Below are positions 9,063 to 19,500 of a stretch of 64,000 nt of DNA, piece after piece. Made by a program: the position numbers and the translations under genes. The notes beneath the pieces are model-generated. The model searched no databases. It was given only the letters and a program-made list of their open reading frames with translations, and was not told the DNA's origin. Position 1 is the stretch's first letter; each line of letters begins with the position of its first letter. Source of the stretch: Odontocerum albicorne (taxonomy: Eukaryota > Arthropoda > Insecta > Trichoptera > Odontoceridae); contig OX463844.1 of assembly GCA_949825065.1 (NCBI GenBank), positions 930,001 through 994,000 of the forward strand, written 5' to 3'.

Positions 9063-10347
9063 GGTCTAAATAAGTCTTGGCATTAGTTAAATACTTATTT
9101 TTGTCTTAAAACAGTCTTTTAGATTTATATACTTATTAAAAAGTACTTTATTATTCTCCTGATTATATAAATTCCCGAAACACCTGGTTCAACCTCCTAT
9201 TTCGAGACTATTTTCAATCGAAATGGAGCATTCCTGAACAGAAGGTAGAAACACGTGTCGTGAGAATCAATATAAAATAACAAATAAATTTATCAATTAA
9301 TAGGGACCTGTAACAGGAACTTTGGGCTGAATCGCTGGATAAATTACTAATTTTATCCTTACATTTGATTCATTGATTCAATCAATAAAAATAATTGGAT
9401 ATGGGTTTTTTTTATTGTTACATTGAACTCCCTTTATTTTGGAAATGTAATGAAATAGTTAAGCACTAGACTAGTGTACTTATTTATCTATAAACGAATG
9501 AAATGAAACAATTAAGCGCTAAACTAATGTACTTATTTGCCTATAAACGAAGATGTGGTTTTTAACGTTCGAACCTTCTGTATTTAACCGTATTTAGAGT
9601 AATTTCGTGTCATATCAGCACACACTGGGTAGTACGAGGTCACGGGGCATCTGAAAGGGAATAGAGGGCGGCTGCGCGTTGTGACTGATGATTATAGATG
9701 GGGGCTATTTGTGACCCCTGCAGGTGGCTAATTGTTCCAGGAAAACACATTGCATGTGTCATGGCTTGACAATATGCCACATTATATATGAAAGGTCCAG
9801 GTGAAGAATTTGTATAACCAGTCTATTATTCTTGATATTCTGTTTTGAAAGGCATACAATCTGTGTCACCGTGATGTATGGTAACGAAGCTGGGTGTTGA
9901 AAAATAATGACAAAAACAGTTTAAATACGATAGAAATGCGGGTCTTGCGTTAAATATTTGGCTTTACAATGTTTGGTAAAGTAAAAAATTATCGGATAAA
10001 GGAACTTTATTAAAATATAACTGTTCAATATTATTTATTATATTTATAAACTGAATATAATAACACAAAACAAATCAATTTAAATATTTTAAAATATATC
10101 TTAAACTAACATGAAAATATACATAAAAGTTATTATAACTAGAAAATAATTGTTTGAATTAAGGTTATATTTATAAATGATTTATATTTAATTTCAATAC
10201 ATGTATGTACTCGTACTAAATATTAAGAAAATGTAGCCAAGTAGAGTTACATAAAAGTAGAACATTTATTTTAGATTTCATTGAGAAAAAAGTTGTTAGA
10301 TTTGATCAATTCATTTGTTAATTGAAGCTTAATTATAAGAAAAAAAA
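9063..10347. other. AT-rich spacer; GC-richer patch at 9610-9790
   Basis: 9460-9560 contains two diverged copies of a ~60-base phrase (TAAGCACTAGACTAGTGTAC / TAAGCGCTAAACTAATGTAC). 9610-9790 is less AT-rich and not obviously repetitive, so it may be unique host sequence. 10000-10340 is extremely AT-rich. No gene found. Confidence 0.4.
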
Positions 10348-10800
10348 CGTCGACAATGGTTAGTCAAATGCTACGTTTGGTCAGTGTTATTGCATGGAGT
10401 GGAATCATGGACCCTCAAAGTAAGTAGTATGAACCGACTGGAAGCATTCAAAATGTGGATGCACCGGAGAATGCTACGGATACACAAGGGTTCTTCAAAG
10501 AGCCAAAGTTGATAGAGTTGCTGACTAATATTAAAATCCAAAAGGTGTCCTATTTGGGTCATGTAGCTAGAGGAGAAAAGTACAAATTACTGCACCTGAT
10601 CATCCATGACAAAATATGGTAGAGGGTCGAAGAGGTCTTGGCAGGAGGCAAATCTCCTGGTTCCGCAATATACGTGATTGGATTGGTATAAGGTGCTTTG
10701 GGGATCTTTTTCGGGCTTTCGGGGACAAAGATGTCTACTCTCAGGTGATAGTCAACGTTGAGGGGACTTGACATGACACTAGGAAGAAGAAGAATAATAA
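10348..10800 (+). mobile_element. LINE-D ORF2 C-terminal fragment with 3' end
   Basis: Plus-strand frames give YVWSVLLHGVESWTLKVSS, MNRLEAFKMWMHRRMLRI, then after a frameshift VSYLGHVARGEKYKLLHL, and after another GLGRRQISWFRNIRDWIG and DVYSQVIVNVEGT with a stop ending at 10771. These are the consecutive post-RT motifs of a common insect LINE. The 3' end is a short AGGAAGAAGAAGAAT-type tail. At least two frameshifts make it inactive. The same 3' end recurs at 62837-63000 and, in antisense, 30027-30432 holds an overlapping part. Confidence 0.8.
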
Positions 10801-12119
10801 GAAAAATTGATGTTTTTAAAATTTTTAATGGATATTAATCTTTAAAACTTAACAAACACGTGCGTTTATTTGTTGCTCGAGATGCACGATGATTTGCACG
10901 ATATTAAAACATTCAACATGGTTAACCTACCCCGACAGAGAAACAGCTGTGTGGTATGTATTTATAATGCACATAGTAAAATTAAAGGTCAAATTAAAAT
11001 GATCTCTATTGTCCGTCCTTTCATAAGTATTTTCAGTATTTTATGTCGGTTCATTCCGTCGCGGGATTGAAGTATTGTCTACGGAGTAACTCCCTTTAGG
11101 TTTAAGAACATACTTTAATTGATTTAATTAAAATTAATCCTTGTATAAGAAGTGTTGAGGCAATGATATTAATTATGACTTACGTTGAAGTGTAAATCCT
11201 CTTTAAGGATGCGATATTATGTACAGTGGCTAAGAGTTACCTTCGAGTCAGGGTCCAGAAATTTTTCCCATTTTTCGGGTCTCGCTGGCGGGATAATAAA
11301 TTCGGAAGGACTATAAATAAAATTTAAGTTGGGTTCTTCGTTATAATTTAGTGAGTCGTGTTGACAACTTTCCTTTTTTTTCTTGCGGCCGACTTAAGAA
11401 AGTTTCTATGTAAAATGACAAAAGTTAATAATGCGTAGAGCACCTAAAATACCAAGGCGTTGGACGCTTGTGGTCACAACTTCTGGTATTAAATATAATT
11501 TCTTTAAAAATTCTTGTAAATTACAATTTCCATTCCTTACGATAGCAGAACTTGGCTCTGCAAGTTCTCCAAACGTTATGAATGGAAATTTTCTTCATAT
11601 AATAACGAGTTAACTTGGTAGCAGTTTTGATGGTTTCTTAACTAATATATTGAAAAGTTTGTAGGGGAAGGTTTACTAAGTATAATCGAGTTTTTATTAA
11701 ATATAATCCGCGAAGTTTATATCTAATTGACTTTCTATTTTAAACAGTCAAACTAAAGCTTTGTGAATTAGTCAAAGTATCTCAAACGAAAAGACAAAGT
11801 GGGACAACAAAGTATCTCAAACGAAAAGACAAAGTGAAACAACAAAGAAGATTTTTTTGTTTTAATATTAAAAATACATACATACCATCACATCATTTCT
11901 CTGTCAGGGTAGGTAGAGAAGACAAACAATCCGACTTTCCTATATCAAGACAAACCTTAAGCTTTTTGCATAGTATATTTGTTTTGTTTCTTCATGTATT
12001 TGTTCTACATGTCCAAACCATCCTTGAGTGCAATTTTTATCTTTCTCCACACAGCAGCCTTAAATTCACATTCATTCCTAATATTTTTCCATATTCTTTC
12101 ATAAATGACCCCCATGTAT
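10801..12119. other. AT-rich spacer, nothing recognised
   Basis: About 1.3 kb with no convincing coding frame. 11795-11835 contains a direct duplication of CAAAGTATCTCAAACGAAAA. The frame at 11834-12241 mostly runs into the minisatellite downstream and has no recognised domain. Confidence 0.4.
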
Positions 12120-12540
12120 TCTTATTAGCGCATGTATTTTTACAGCATTTATTCAATTCCATTTTATTGTATTTTTACAGTATTTATTCAATTCCATTTT
12201 ATAGCATATTTACACTTTTAATTCAATTCCATTTTATATAATTTTTATAGAATTTATTCAATTCGTTTTATAACATTTTTACACTATTAATTCAATTCCA
12301 TTTTATTGCATTTTTACAGTATTAATTTCATTCCATTTTATAACATTTTTACACTATTAATTCAATTCCATTTTATTTCATTTTTACAGTATTTATTCAA
12401 TTCCATTTTATAGCACTTTTACACTATTAATTCAATTCCATTTTATTGCATTTTACAGTATTTATTAAATTCCATTTTATAGCATTTTTACACTATTAAT
12501 TCAATTCCATATTATAACATTTTTACAGTATTTTTTTCAA
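12120..12540. repeat. 35-bp minisatellite, about 12 diverged copies
   Basis: Units of about 35 bp built on TTCAATTCCATTTTATAGCA plus TTTTTACACTATTAA. Alternating variants (TAGCA/TTGCA and ACACTATTAA/ACAGTATTTA) suggest a two-unit, roughly 70-bp register. Copies differ by several substitutions and indels. Confidence 0.85.
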
Positions 12541-12639
12541 GTGATTCATTAGGAATGATTAATAAAATCTAAAAAAAAAAAAAAACATTTCGTTATGTTG
12601 TATTATATTATATAACATTTTTGTTATACACACTATATA

Positions 12640-12785
12640 TAACCTAGTGGGTTTCTCGACATATGGCTTCTCTCTTCTTACCAACCAGAAATATGTCGAA
12701 ACAGACTTAAAGTAAATTCTGGACTAGAAATCTTTAAAAAAAATCTAGATACCAATGAAAATCGCATCCGTAAATAAGAGTTGGA
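12640..12785 (-). mobile_element. tRNA-derived SINE, degraded copy
   Basis: Tail region (CCTAGTGGGTTTCTCG ... CTTACCAACCAGAAA) followed by the linker (AATCTTTAAAAAAAATCTAG) in antisense. The tRNA-like head is barely recognisable (ATCGCATCCGTAA). Recognised by comparison with 43151-43342. Confidence 0.55.
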
Positions 12786-12821
12786 AGACGTCGTCTAACC
12801 AATCAGGCCATAACCACTTTG

Positions 12822-13083
12822 TGGGTTGACATTGATTGACATATTCACATCTGACATTATCTTTGTGGGTTGACATTGATTGACATATTGACATCTGACA
12901 TTATCTTTGTGGGTTGACATTGATTGACATATTGACATCTGACATTATCTTTGTGGGTTGACATTGATTGACATATTGACATCTGACATTATCTTTGTGG
13001 GTTGACATTGATTGACATATTGACATCTGACATTATCTTTGTGGGTTGACATTGATTGACATATTGACATCTGACATTATCTT
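12822..13083. repeat. 44-bp minisatellite, about 6 near-identical copies
   Basis: Units of TTTGTGGGTTGACATTGATT plus GACATATTGACATCTGACATTATC, 44 bp. Copies are almost identical, so recently amplified. The array begins near the end of one SINE remnant and ends directly at another (13084), so it may have grown at a SINE boundary. Confidence 0.9.
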
Positions 13084-13200
13084 CCAATCAACCAGAAAGG
13101 TGTTTAAACAAGCCTTTATTGAAAACTTTTCTGGAAATCTTTAAAATGAAATCTGGACTCTGATAGCAATCGAACCCGTAACTCCGAAATAGAAAACAAC
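13084..13200 (-). mobile_element. tRNA-derived SINE, partial
   Basis: Antisense copy: tail end CCAATCAACCAGAAAGG, linker GGAAATCTTTAAAATG, and part of the tRNA-like B box (GCAATCGAACCCGTAACTCC at 13164-13183, reading GGGTTCGATTGC on the minus strand). The A box is lost. Confidence 0.7.
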
Positions 13201-13384
13201 CAACGAGGCAACAGTCTTTACTGTGTTTAAGTGATAAAATATGACTTTTATCTGGAGGTTTCGGGTGTGTTTTAATATGGCGGTAAAGCTGTAGGAACAT
13301 GTCTATTATTTTTAATTCGGGTCTTAATTAACAATAATCATAAATTATACATTTACATAAAGCCATTTAGCGAGTGAATTCTCC

Positions 13385-14039
13385 TTAACTCTTTCACGGC
13401 TACGGACCACTTAAATAGCCCATACATAATACGTGCCGTTCTGGCGAGCGGCCATTTAAGTGGCCACTAACTTTGCGTGTTGATATCTCAGTCAAAATTA
13501 AATTTTCTTTAAAAATTTTAACCTGAATATAAGACAAAACGTGTCCTCTAGTGACATCTTTTTTAAAATCATCAAAACTTCAAGTACTTGATCCATAAGA
13601 AGGATTTAAACAGACCGATTCGAGGCCGTCGAAATTTAAAGCATTTTAAATATTAGCGCCACACGTTCGGGTGTGTTGAAGGTCATGTTTCTAATGACGA
13701 TTGCTCCCGATCAATATGACGTATTTTGCGTCGATATTTTTTTGTAAGTACGCGTATTGCGTATTGAATTAATTGCCTTTTTCATTGTTTATGGATTATT
13801 GTTTTCTTCGATTATTGCTTCTTATATTGTCGCACTTTATTTATAGCTTTGATTTGGATAATATTACGTGTGTATAGTGTCAGCTAAAAAATGCATCGGC
13901 GCACAGTTCCACAGTAATCAGATTCGGGATAATGGTGAGTCATATTTTTATGTAGATACAATATAAATTTATTGAGGTAAAACACCGCCGCCTGTGGGAC
14001 ACACGAAAGATACTCGAGCCATCGCCGTAAAAAGGTTAA
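13385..14039. mobile_element. piggyBac-like non-autonomous element with TTAA duplications
   Basis: TTAA at 13385-13388 and 14036-14039 flank an element of about 647 bases. Its ends are inverted: CTCTTTCACGGCTACGG at the left, and CCTTTTTACGGCGATGG reading inward from the right, matching at 12 of 17 positions. A TTAA target and C-rich terminal repeats are characteristic of the piggyBac superfamily. No transposase frame is present. The ATG/GTGAGT near 13933 resembles a start codon abutting a splice donor, but there is no support for a gene. The less AT-rich base composition than neighbouring DNA also supports a separate origin. Confidence 0.6.
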
Positions 14040-14429
14040 GGCCACTATAACATGGGATTTTATAAAATTTTAGTAACAGGTTTAAAATATTACAAAATAA
14101 ATATATAATAAGTTGTGTAAATATGTGAAGGGGGTACTTCTATAACTGCCATTAGATAAGATACTTTCTCGCATCTGCGTCTCGTTTAACCCTTCCTTCC
14201 CTGTGATGTGTAACTAGTACACATTGCTTCTAAAAACTTTAATATCTCTATAAATATAATAAATACTGGGTTCAGATTTTAGGTATTCCTCCGTAATACA
14301 TTTACGCGTTGAATGAAAAAATAATATTAATAATAATAATTAGCACTTATCGGCAACATCAGAGATATTTTGTGAAAATCGGGAATAAATTCACCAATAC
14401 AATCAAACGTGTGCCAGTGTGTGACGTAG

Positions 14430-14650
14430 GTATATTCATTCTAAAAAACCCGCTATGGGTGAGGAAGCGACGCTATTCACGTCTCACTCTCACTCTACTT
14501 CGGTATATCGGAACGCTATAAATAGAATCTCAGTTCACAATTGTAGTTCTTTCGATGTATAACAGTCCGAGACAGAGTCCCGTCTCAGGTCTCAGTAGCT
14601 CTCCGGCATCCATTTGAGGTGTTAACTTCGCCCGTTTTGTGAACGTCGGT
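14430..14650 (+). promoter_or_regulatory. Candidate TATA promoter region with GAGA-like tract
   Basis: A CTCACTCTCACTCT tract (14482-14495; GAGTGAGAGTGAG on the minus strand) lies upstream of TATAAATA at 14517-14524. The following ~120 bases (CAGTCCGAGACAGAGTCCCG, GTCTCAGTAGCTCTCCGGC) are unusually GC-rich and resemble a 5' leader. An Inr-like TCAGT at 14530-14534 is too close to the TATA box to be its natural start. No downstream reading frame fits, so this may be the promoter of an unrecognised transposable element or of a gene lying outside the window. Evidence is motif-level only. Confidence 0.3.
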
Positions 14651-14864
14651 TGATGTTTTTTTTTCATGTTTTCAGCAATTTAATTTCTATCATTATCAGT
14701 TTTGACTTCAAATTTACTTAATTTTAGCGATTGGCTATGAATATTCTTATTTTTCCGATTTTATATCACTCATTTTCACATATGTATTGATTTGTATTGA
14801 ATACACAGCACCGGAACGCGGAAATGTTTTTAGCACAGAAAGGGAAAGGTTTATGAAACATACT

Positions 14865-15030
14865 TCGAAAGAAAACCGCAGAAAATTTACTAAAGAAAAA
14901 CAAACCACAAAGAAACAGTATAGATCTTGCGATATGTGATTATGTAGCGTTTATATATAATCATAAACTTTGATAAGACCCTCGAAAAAGAATTGCCTTC
15001 AAGTATTTCATAAAGCTGCATACTTTAACT
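14865..15030 (+). repeat. Interspersed repeat 'R', copy without tandem array
   Basis: Contains AAAACCGCAGAAAATTTAC (14873), GCGATATGTGATTATGTAGC and ATCATAAACTTTGATAAGAC, then TTGCCTTCAAGTATTTC and AAAGCTGCATAC. The same blocks flank the 44-bp minisatellite at 34.7-35.6 kb, where the array sits between the GATATGTGAT block and the ATCATAAA block. The element type is unknown; no terminal repeats or coding part were seen. Confidence 0.6.
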
Positions 15031-15156
15031 ATATCACACTTAGAGGCAGACCATCCCAGGACACAGAATTTTAGGGACGGTTGTCTCGAAATGGGAGATG
15101 ATGAGGATGAGCGTCGTTTAAATAAAACTCGTAGTTTGTAATCCGAATATGGAATG

Positions 15157-15342
15157 GTTATTTATTGATACACGTCTCATATTTATATCATTTTGAATGT
15201 GTGTAGAAAGGTGCAGAAGATATGTCGCTGTCTCGTTCTCGCTTAACAATATTTATTGTTACACGTCCCGTATTTATATGGTTTTGAATGTGTGTAGAAA
15301 GGCGCAGAAGATATGTCGCTGTCTCATTCTCGCTAAACAATA
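15157..15342. repeat. Tandem duplication of a 93-bp segment
   Basis: Two head-to-tail copies, 15157-15249 and 15250-15342, share TTTTGAATGTGTGTAGAAAG and GCAGAAGATATGTCGCTGTC, with a handful of substitutions between them. No coding potential is evident. Confidence 0.85.
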
Positions 15343-16261
15343 ACAAGCGGCTGGCGCTGTGATCACAGGGAGTAAGGATCGCTACAGAATCAACAACCTG
15401 CAAAAGCTCTGATATAATGTTCCGAACTAAAGCAAGATAGTTTTTAATAAATGTGTCAATTATGTAATTATCCATTTGTACTACGGCGATAAAAATGACC
15501 TATTTTCGTATTGAGTTGGCGTTAATAATGCCAGACGCTTACTAAATGTTGGCCCATATTTCGAAAGCATTGCAGCCTTAATTCTCAGAGTGATACCAAA
15601 AAAAACATTACCTAATATATTTGACATCATTTAAACACACTCAATATATCACAAAATCCAAAAACATTAAACTAGTGAAAAAAAAGCCGTGATATTCTTT
15701 TGACATATCAGTCAACCAAAAGGGTATTTTTGGAAAACTTTTGGTACGCTAGGAAAAAGTGAAACAGCGTAGGTAAAATTGAAAAACAGTTAGATTGATA
15801 AATACGAGTATATAAATGTTGTACGGCTTTAAATGTACCACAGTTTGTAACACAATATTTCATGACCGAAATCACCCAATTAGGCAACCTTACGGGTGTC
15901 ATCAGCCTCCTCATCCCCCAGTTGCTGCCCTTGATCTGAGAGCCCGGCAGAACCTCCAAATCCCCTCCGGTTTATTGGTGACTTCGGTGTAGCACAGAGC
16001 TCTAATACCAGGAGTCTGAAATTTAATTACTGCTGGATCTTCTGAATAATTTATTCCCTGTCTTCGGCACGGGATTGGTCACAGAGATATGAAGACTTTT
16101 CAGTCAGTGGCGGAACAGTTCATAACAAATGTAAAATGGGCTAAAAATAAAAATTTACCCTTATTATGAAAAAAAAATCTATATTATATTTCTTGAATCT
16201 TAGATAAGATGTTTGTTTCACTGTGTGGTGTTATGTTTATAATTTTTTAAATAAAATGAAA
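15343..16261. other. Spacer, nothing recognised
   Basis: 15880-16010 is less AT-rich, but the frame at 15708-15959 has no recognisable domain. No terminal repeats or tandem units found. Confidence 0.4.
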
Positions 16262-16352
16262 AAAACATTTTTTTTATATTCCATTCACAACTGTTATATT
16301 TAAGATCACTACCGGTTTCAAATACCTCCGTCTTCCTCGTCAGGTGAAAAAA
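16262..16352 (-). mobile_element. Penelope-like tail remnant (second family)
   Basis: The minus strand reads CTGACGA (16337-16343), then TTTGAAACCGGTAGTGATC (complement of 16303-16321). The order CTGANGA ... GAAACCGGTAG is the same as in the other Penelope-like tails of the window, but the surrounding sequence differs. No coding part. It lies about 110 bases from the LINE/satellite junction. Confidence 0.4.
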
Positions 16353-16463
16353 AACTGAATAAAAAAAATAAGGGTTTTATATATTTTATTAAAAATGTAT
16401 AAATATGACAACATAAAGCAAAGCACGTGTCATTTCTAAGATTCAAGAAAGAAAAAACAAACG

Positions 16464-16560
16464 TTACATTTGTTTCGTTAGTCTTTTGCAACTCATTTTC
16501 TTAATGTGGCCAAACCATCTCAAGGTTTCTTTCTTAATTTTTTTAATAATATCCGTCGTT
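16464..16560 (-). mobile_element. LINE-B ORF2 C-terminal fragment joined in frame to the satellite
   Basis: The minus-strand frame ends IIKKIKKETLRWFGHIKKM-SCKRLTKQM and a stop at 16464-16466. 'TLRWFGHxxxM...RL(T)KQM' is the LINE-B motif also seen at 4865-5315, 48640-48960 and 50565-50885. Upstream of it the frame continues without interruption into CLKERLLTTD, which is the satellite unit. The LINE sequence therefore forms the left border of the array. Confidence 0.75.
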
Positions 16561-19500
16561 AACAAACGCTCTTTCAAACATATGTAATAAAATATCTCAA
16601 TATCCGTCGTTAACAAACGCTCTTTCAAACACATATAATAAAATATCTCAATATCCGTCGTTAACAAACGCTCTTTCAAACACATATAATAAAATATCTC
16701 AATATCCGTCTTTAACAAACGCTCTTTCAAACACATATAATAAAATATCTCAATATCCGTCGTTAACAAACGCTTTTTCAAACACATACTCATATAATAA
16801 AATATCTCAATATCCGTCGTTAACAAACGCTCTTTCAACCACATACTCGTATAATAAAATATCTCAATCTCCGTCGTTAACAAACGCTCTTTCAAACACA
16901 TATAATAAAATATCTCAATATCCGTCGTTAACAAACGCTCTTTCAAACACATATAATAAAATATCTCAATATCCGTCTTTAACAAACGCTCTTTCAAACA
17001 CATATAATAAAATATCTCAATATCCGTCGTTAACAAACGCTTTTTCAAACACATACTCATATAATAAAATATCTCAATATCCGTCGTTAACAAACGCTCT
17101 TTCAACCACATACTCGTATAATAAAATATCTCAATCTCCGTCGTTAACAAATGCTCTTTCAAACACATATAATAAAATATTTCAATATCCGTCGTTAACA
17201 AACGCTCTTTCAAATACATATAATAAAATATCTCAATATCCGTCGTTAACAAACACTCTTTCAAACACATATAATAAAATATCTCAATATCCGTCTTTAA
17301 CAAACGCTCTTTCAAACACATATAATAAAATATCTCAATATCCGTCATTAACAAACGCTCTTTCAAATACATATAATAAAATATCTCAATATCCGTCTTT
17401 AACAAACGCTCTTTCAAACACATATAATAAAATATCTCAATATCCGTCATTAACAAACGCTCTTTCAAATACATATAATAAAATATCTCAATATCCGTCT
17501 TTAACAAACGCTCTTTCAAACACATATAATAAAATATCTCAATATCCGTCTTTAACAAACGCTCTTTCAAACACATATAATAAAATATCTCAATATCCGT
17601 CTTTAACAAACGCTCTTTCAAACACATATAATAAAATATCTCAATATCCGTCGTTAACAAACGCTTTTTCAAACACATACTCATATAATAAAATATCTCA
17701 ATATCCGTCGTTAACAAACGCTCTTTCAACCACATACTCGTATAATAAAATATCTCAATCTCCGTCGTTAACAAACGCTCTTTCAAACACATATAATAAA
17801 ATATCTCAATATCCGTCGTTAACAAACGCTCTTTCAAACACATATAATAAAATATCTCAATATCCGTCTTTAACAAACGCTCTTTCAAACACATATAATA
17901 AAATATCTCAATATCCGTCGTTAACAAACGCTTTTTCAAACACATACTCATATAATAAAATATCTCAATATCCGTCGTTAACAAACGCTCTTTCAACCAC
18001 ATACTCGTATAATAAAATATCTCAATCTCCGTCGTTAACAAATGCTCTTTCAAACACATATAATAAAATATTTCAATATCCGTCGTTAACAAACGCTCTT
18101 TCAAATACATATAATAAAATATCTCAATATCCGTCGTTAACAAACACTCTTTCAAACACATATAATAAAATATCTCAATATCCGTCTTTAACAAACGCTC
18201 TTTCAAACACATATAATAAAATATCTCAATATCCGTCATTAACAAACGCTCTTTCAAATACATATAATAAAATATCTCAATATCCGTCTTTAACAAACGC
18301 TCTTTCAAACACATATAATAAAATATCTCAATATCCGTCATTAACAAACGCTCTTTCAAATACATATAATAAAATATCTCAATATCCGTCTTTAACAAAC
18401 GCTCTTTCAAACACATATAATAAAATATCTCAATATCCGTCATTAACAAACGCTCTTTCAAATACATATAATAAAATATCTCAATATCCGTCTTTAACAA
18501 ACGCTCTTTCAAACACATATAATAAAATATCTCAATATCCGTCTTTAACAAACGCTCTTTCAAACACATATAATAAAATATCTCAATATCCGTCGTTAAC
18601 AAACGCTTTTTCAAACACATACTCATATAATAAAATATCTCAATATCCGTCGTTAACAAACGCTCTTTCAAATACATATAATAAAATATCTCAATATCCG
18701 TCATTAACAAACGCTCTTTCAAATACATATAATAAAATATCTCAATATCCGTCTTTAACAAACGCTCTTTCAAACACATATAATAAAATATCTCAATATC
18801 CGTCGTTAACAAACGCTTTTTCAAACACATACTCATATAATAAAATATCTCAATATCCGTCGTTAACAAACGCTCTTTCAAATACATATAATAAAATATC
18901 TCAATATCCGTCTTTAACAAACGCTCTTTCAAACACATACTCATATAATAAAATATCTCAATATCCGTCTTTAACAAACGCTCTTTCAAACACATATAAT
19001 AAAATATCTCAATATCCGTCATTAACAAACGCTCTTTCAAATACATATAATAAAATATCTCAATATCCGTCTTTAACAAACGCTCTTTCAAACACATATA
19101 ATAAAATATCTCAATATCCGTCATTAACAAACGCTCTTTCAAATACATATAATAAAATATCTCAATATCCGTCTTTAACAAACGCTCTTTCAAACACATA
19201 TAATAAAATATCTCAATATCCGTCTTTAACAAACGCTCTTTCAAACACATATAATAAAATATCTCAATATCCGTCGTTAACAAACGCTCTTTCAAATACA
19301 TATAATAAAATATCTCAATATCCGTCTTTAACAAACGCTCTTTCAAACACATATAATAAAATATCTCAATATCCGTCATTAACAAACGCTCTTTCAAATA
19401 CATATAATAAAATATCTCAATATCCGTCTTTAACAAACGCTCTTTCAAACACATATAATAAAATATCTCAATATCCGTCATTAACAAACGCTCTTTCAAA

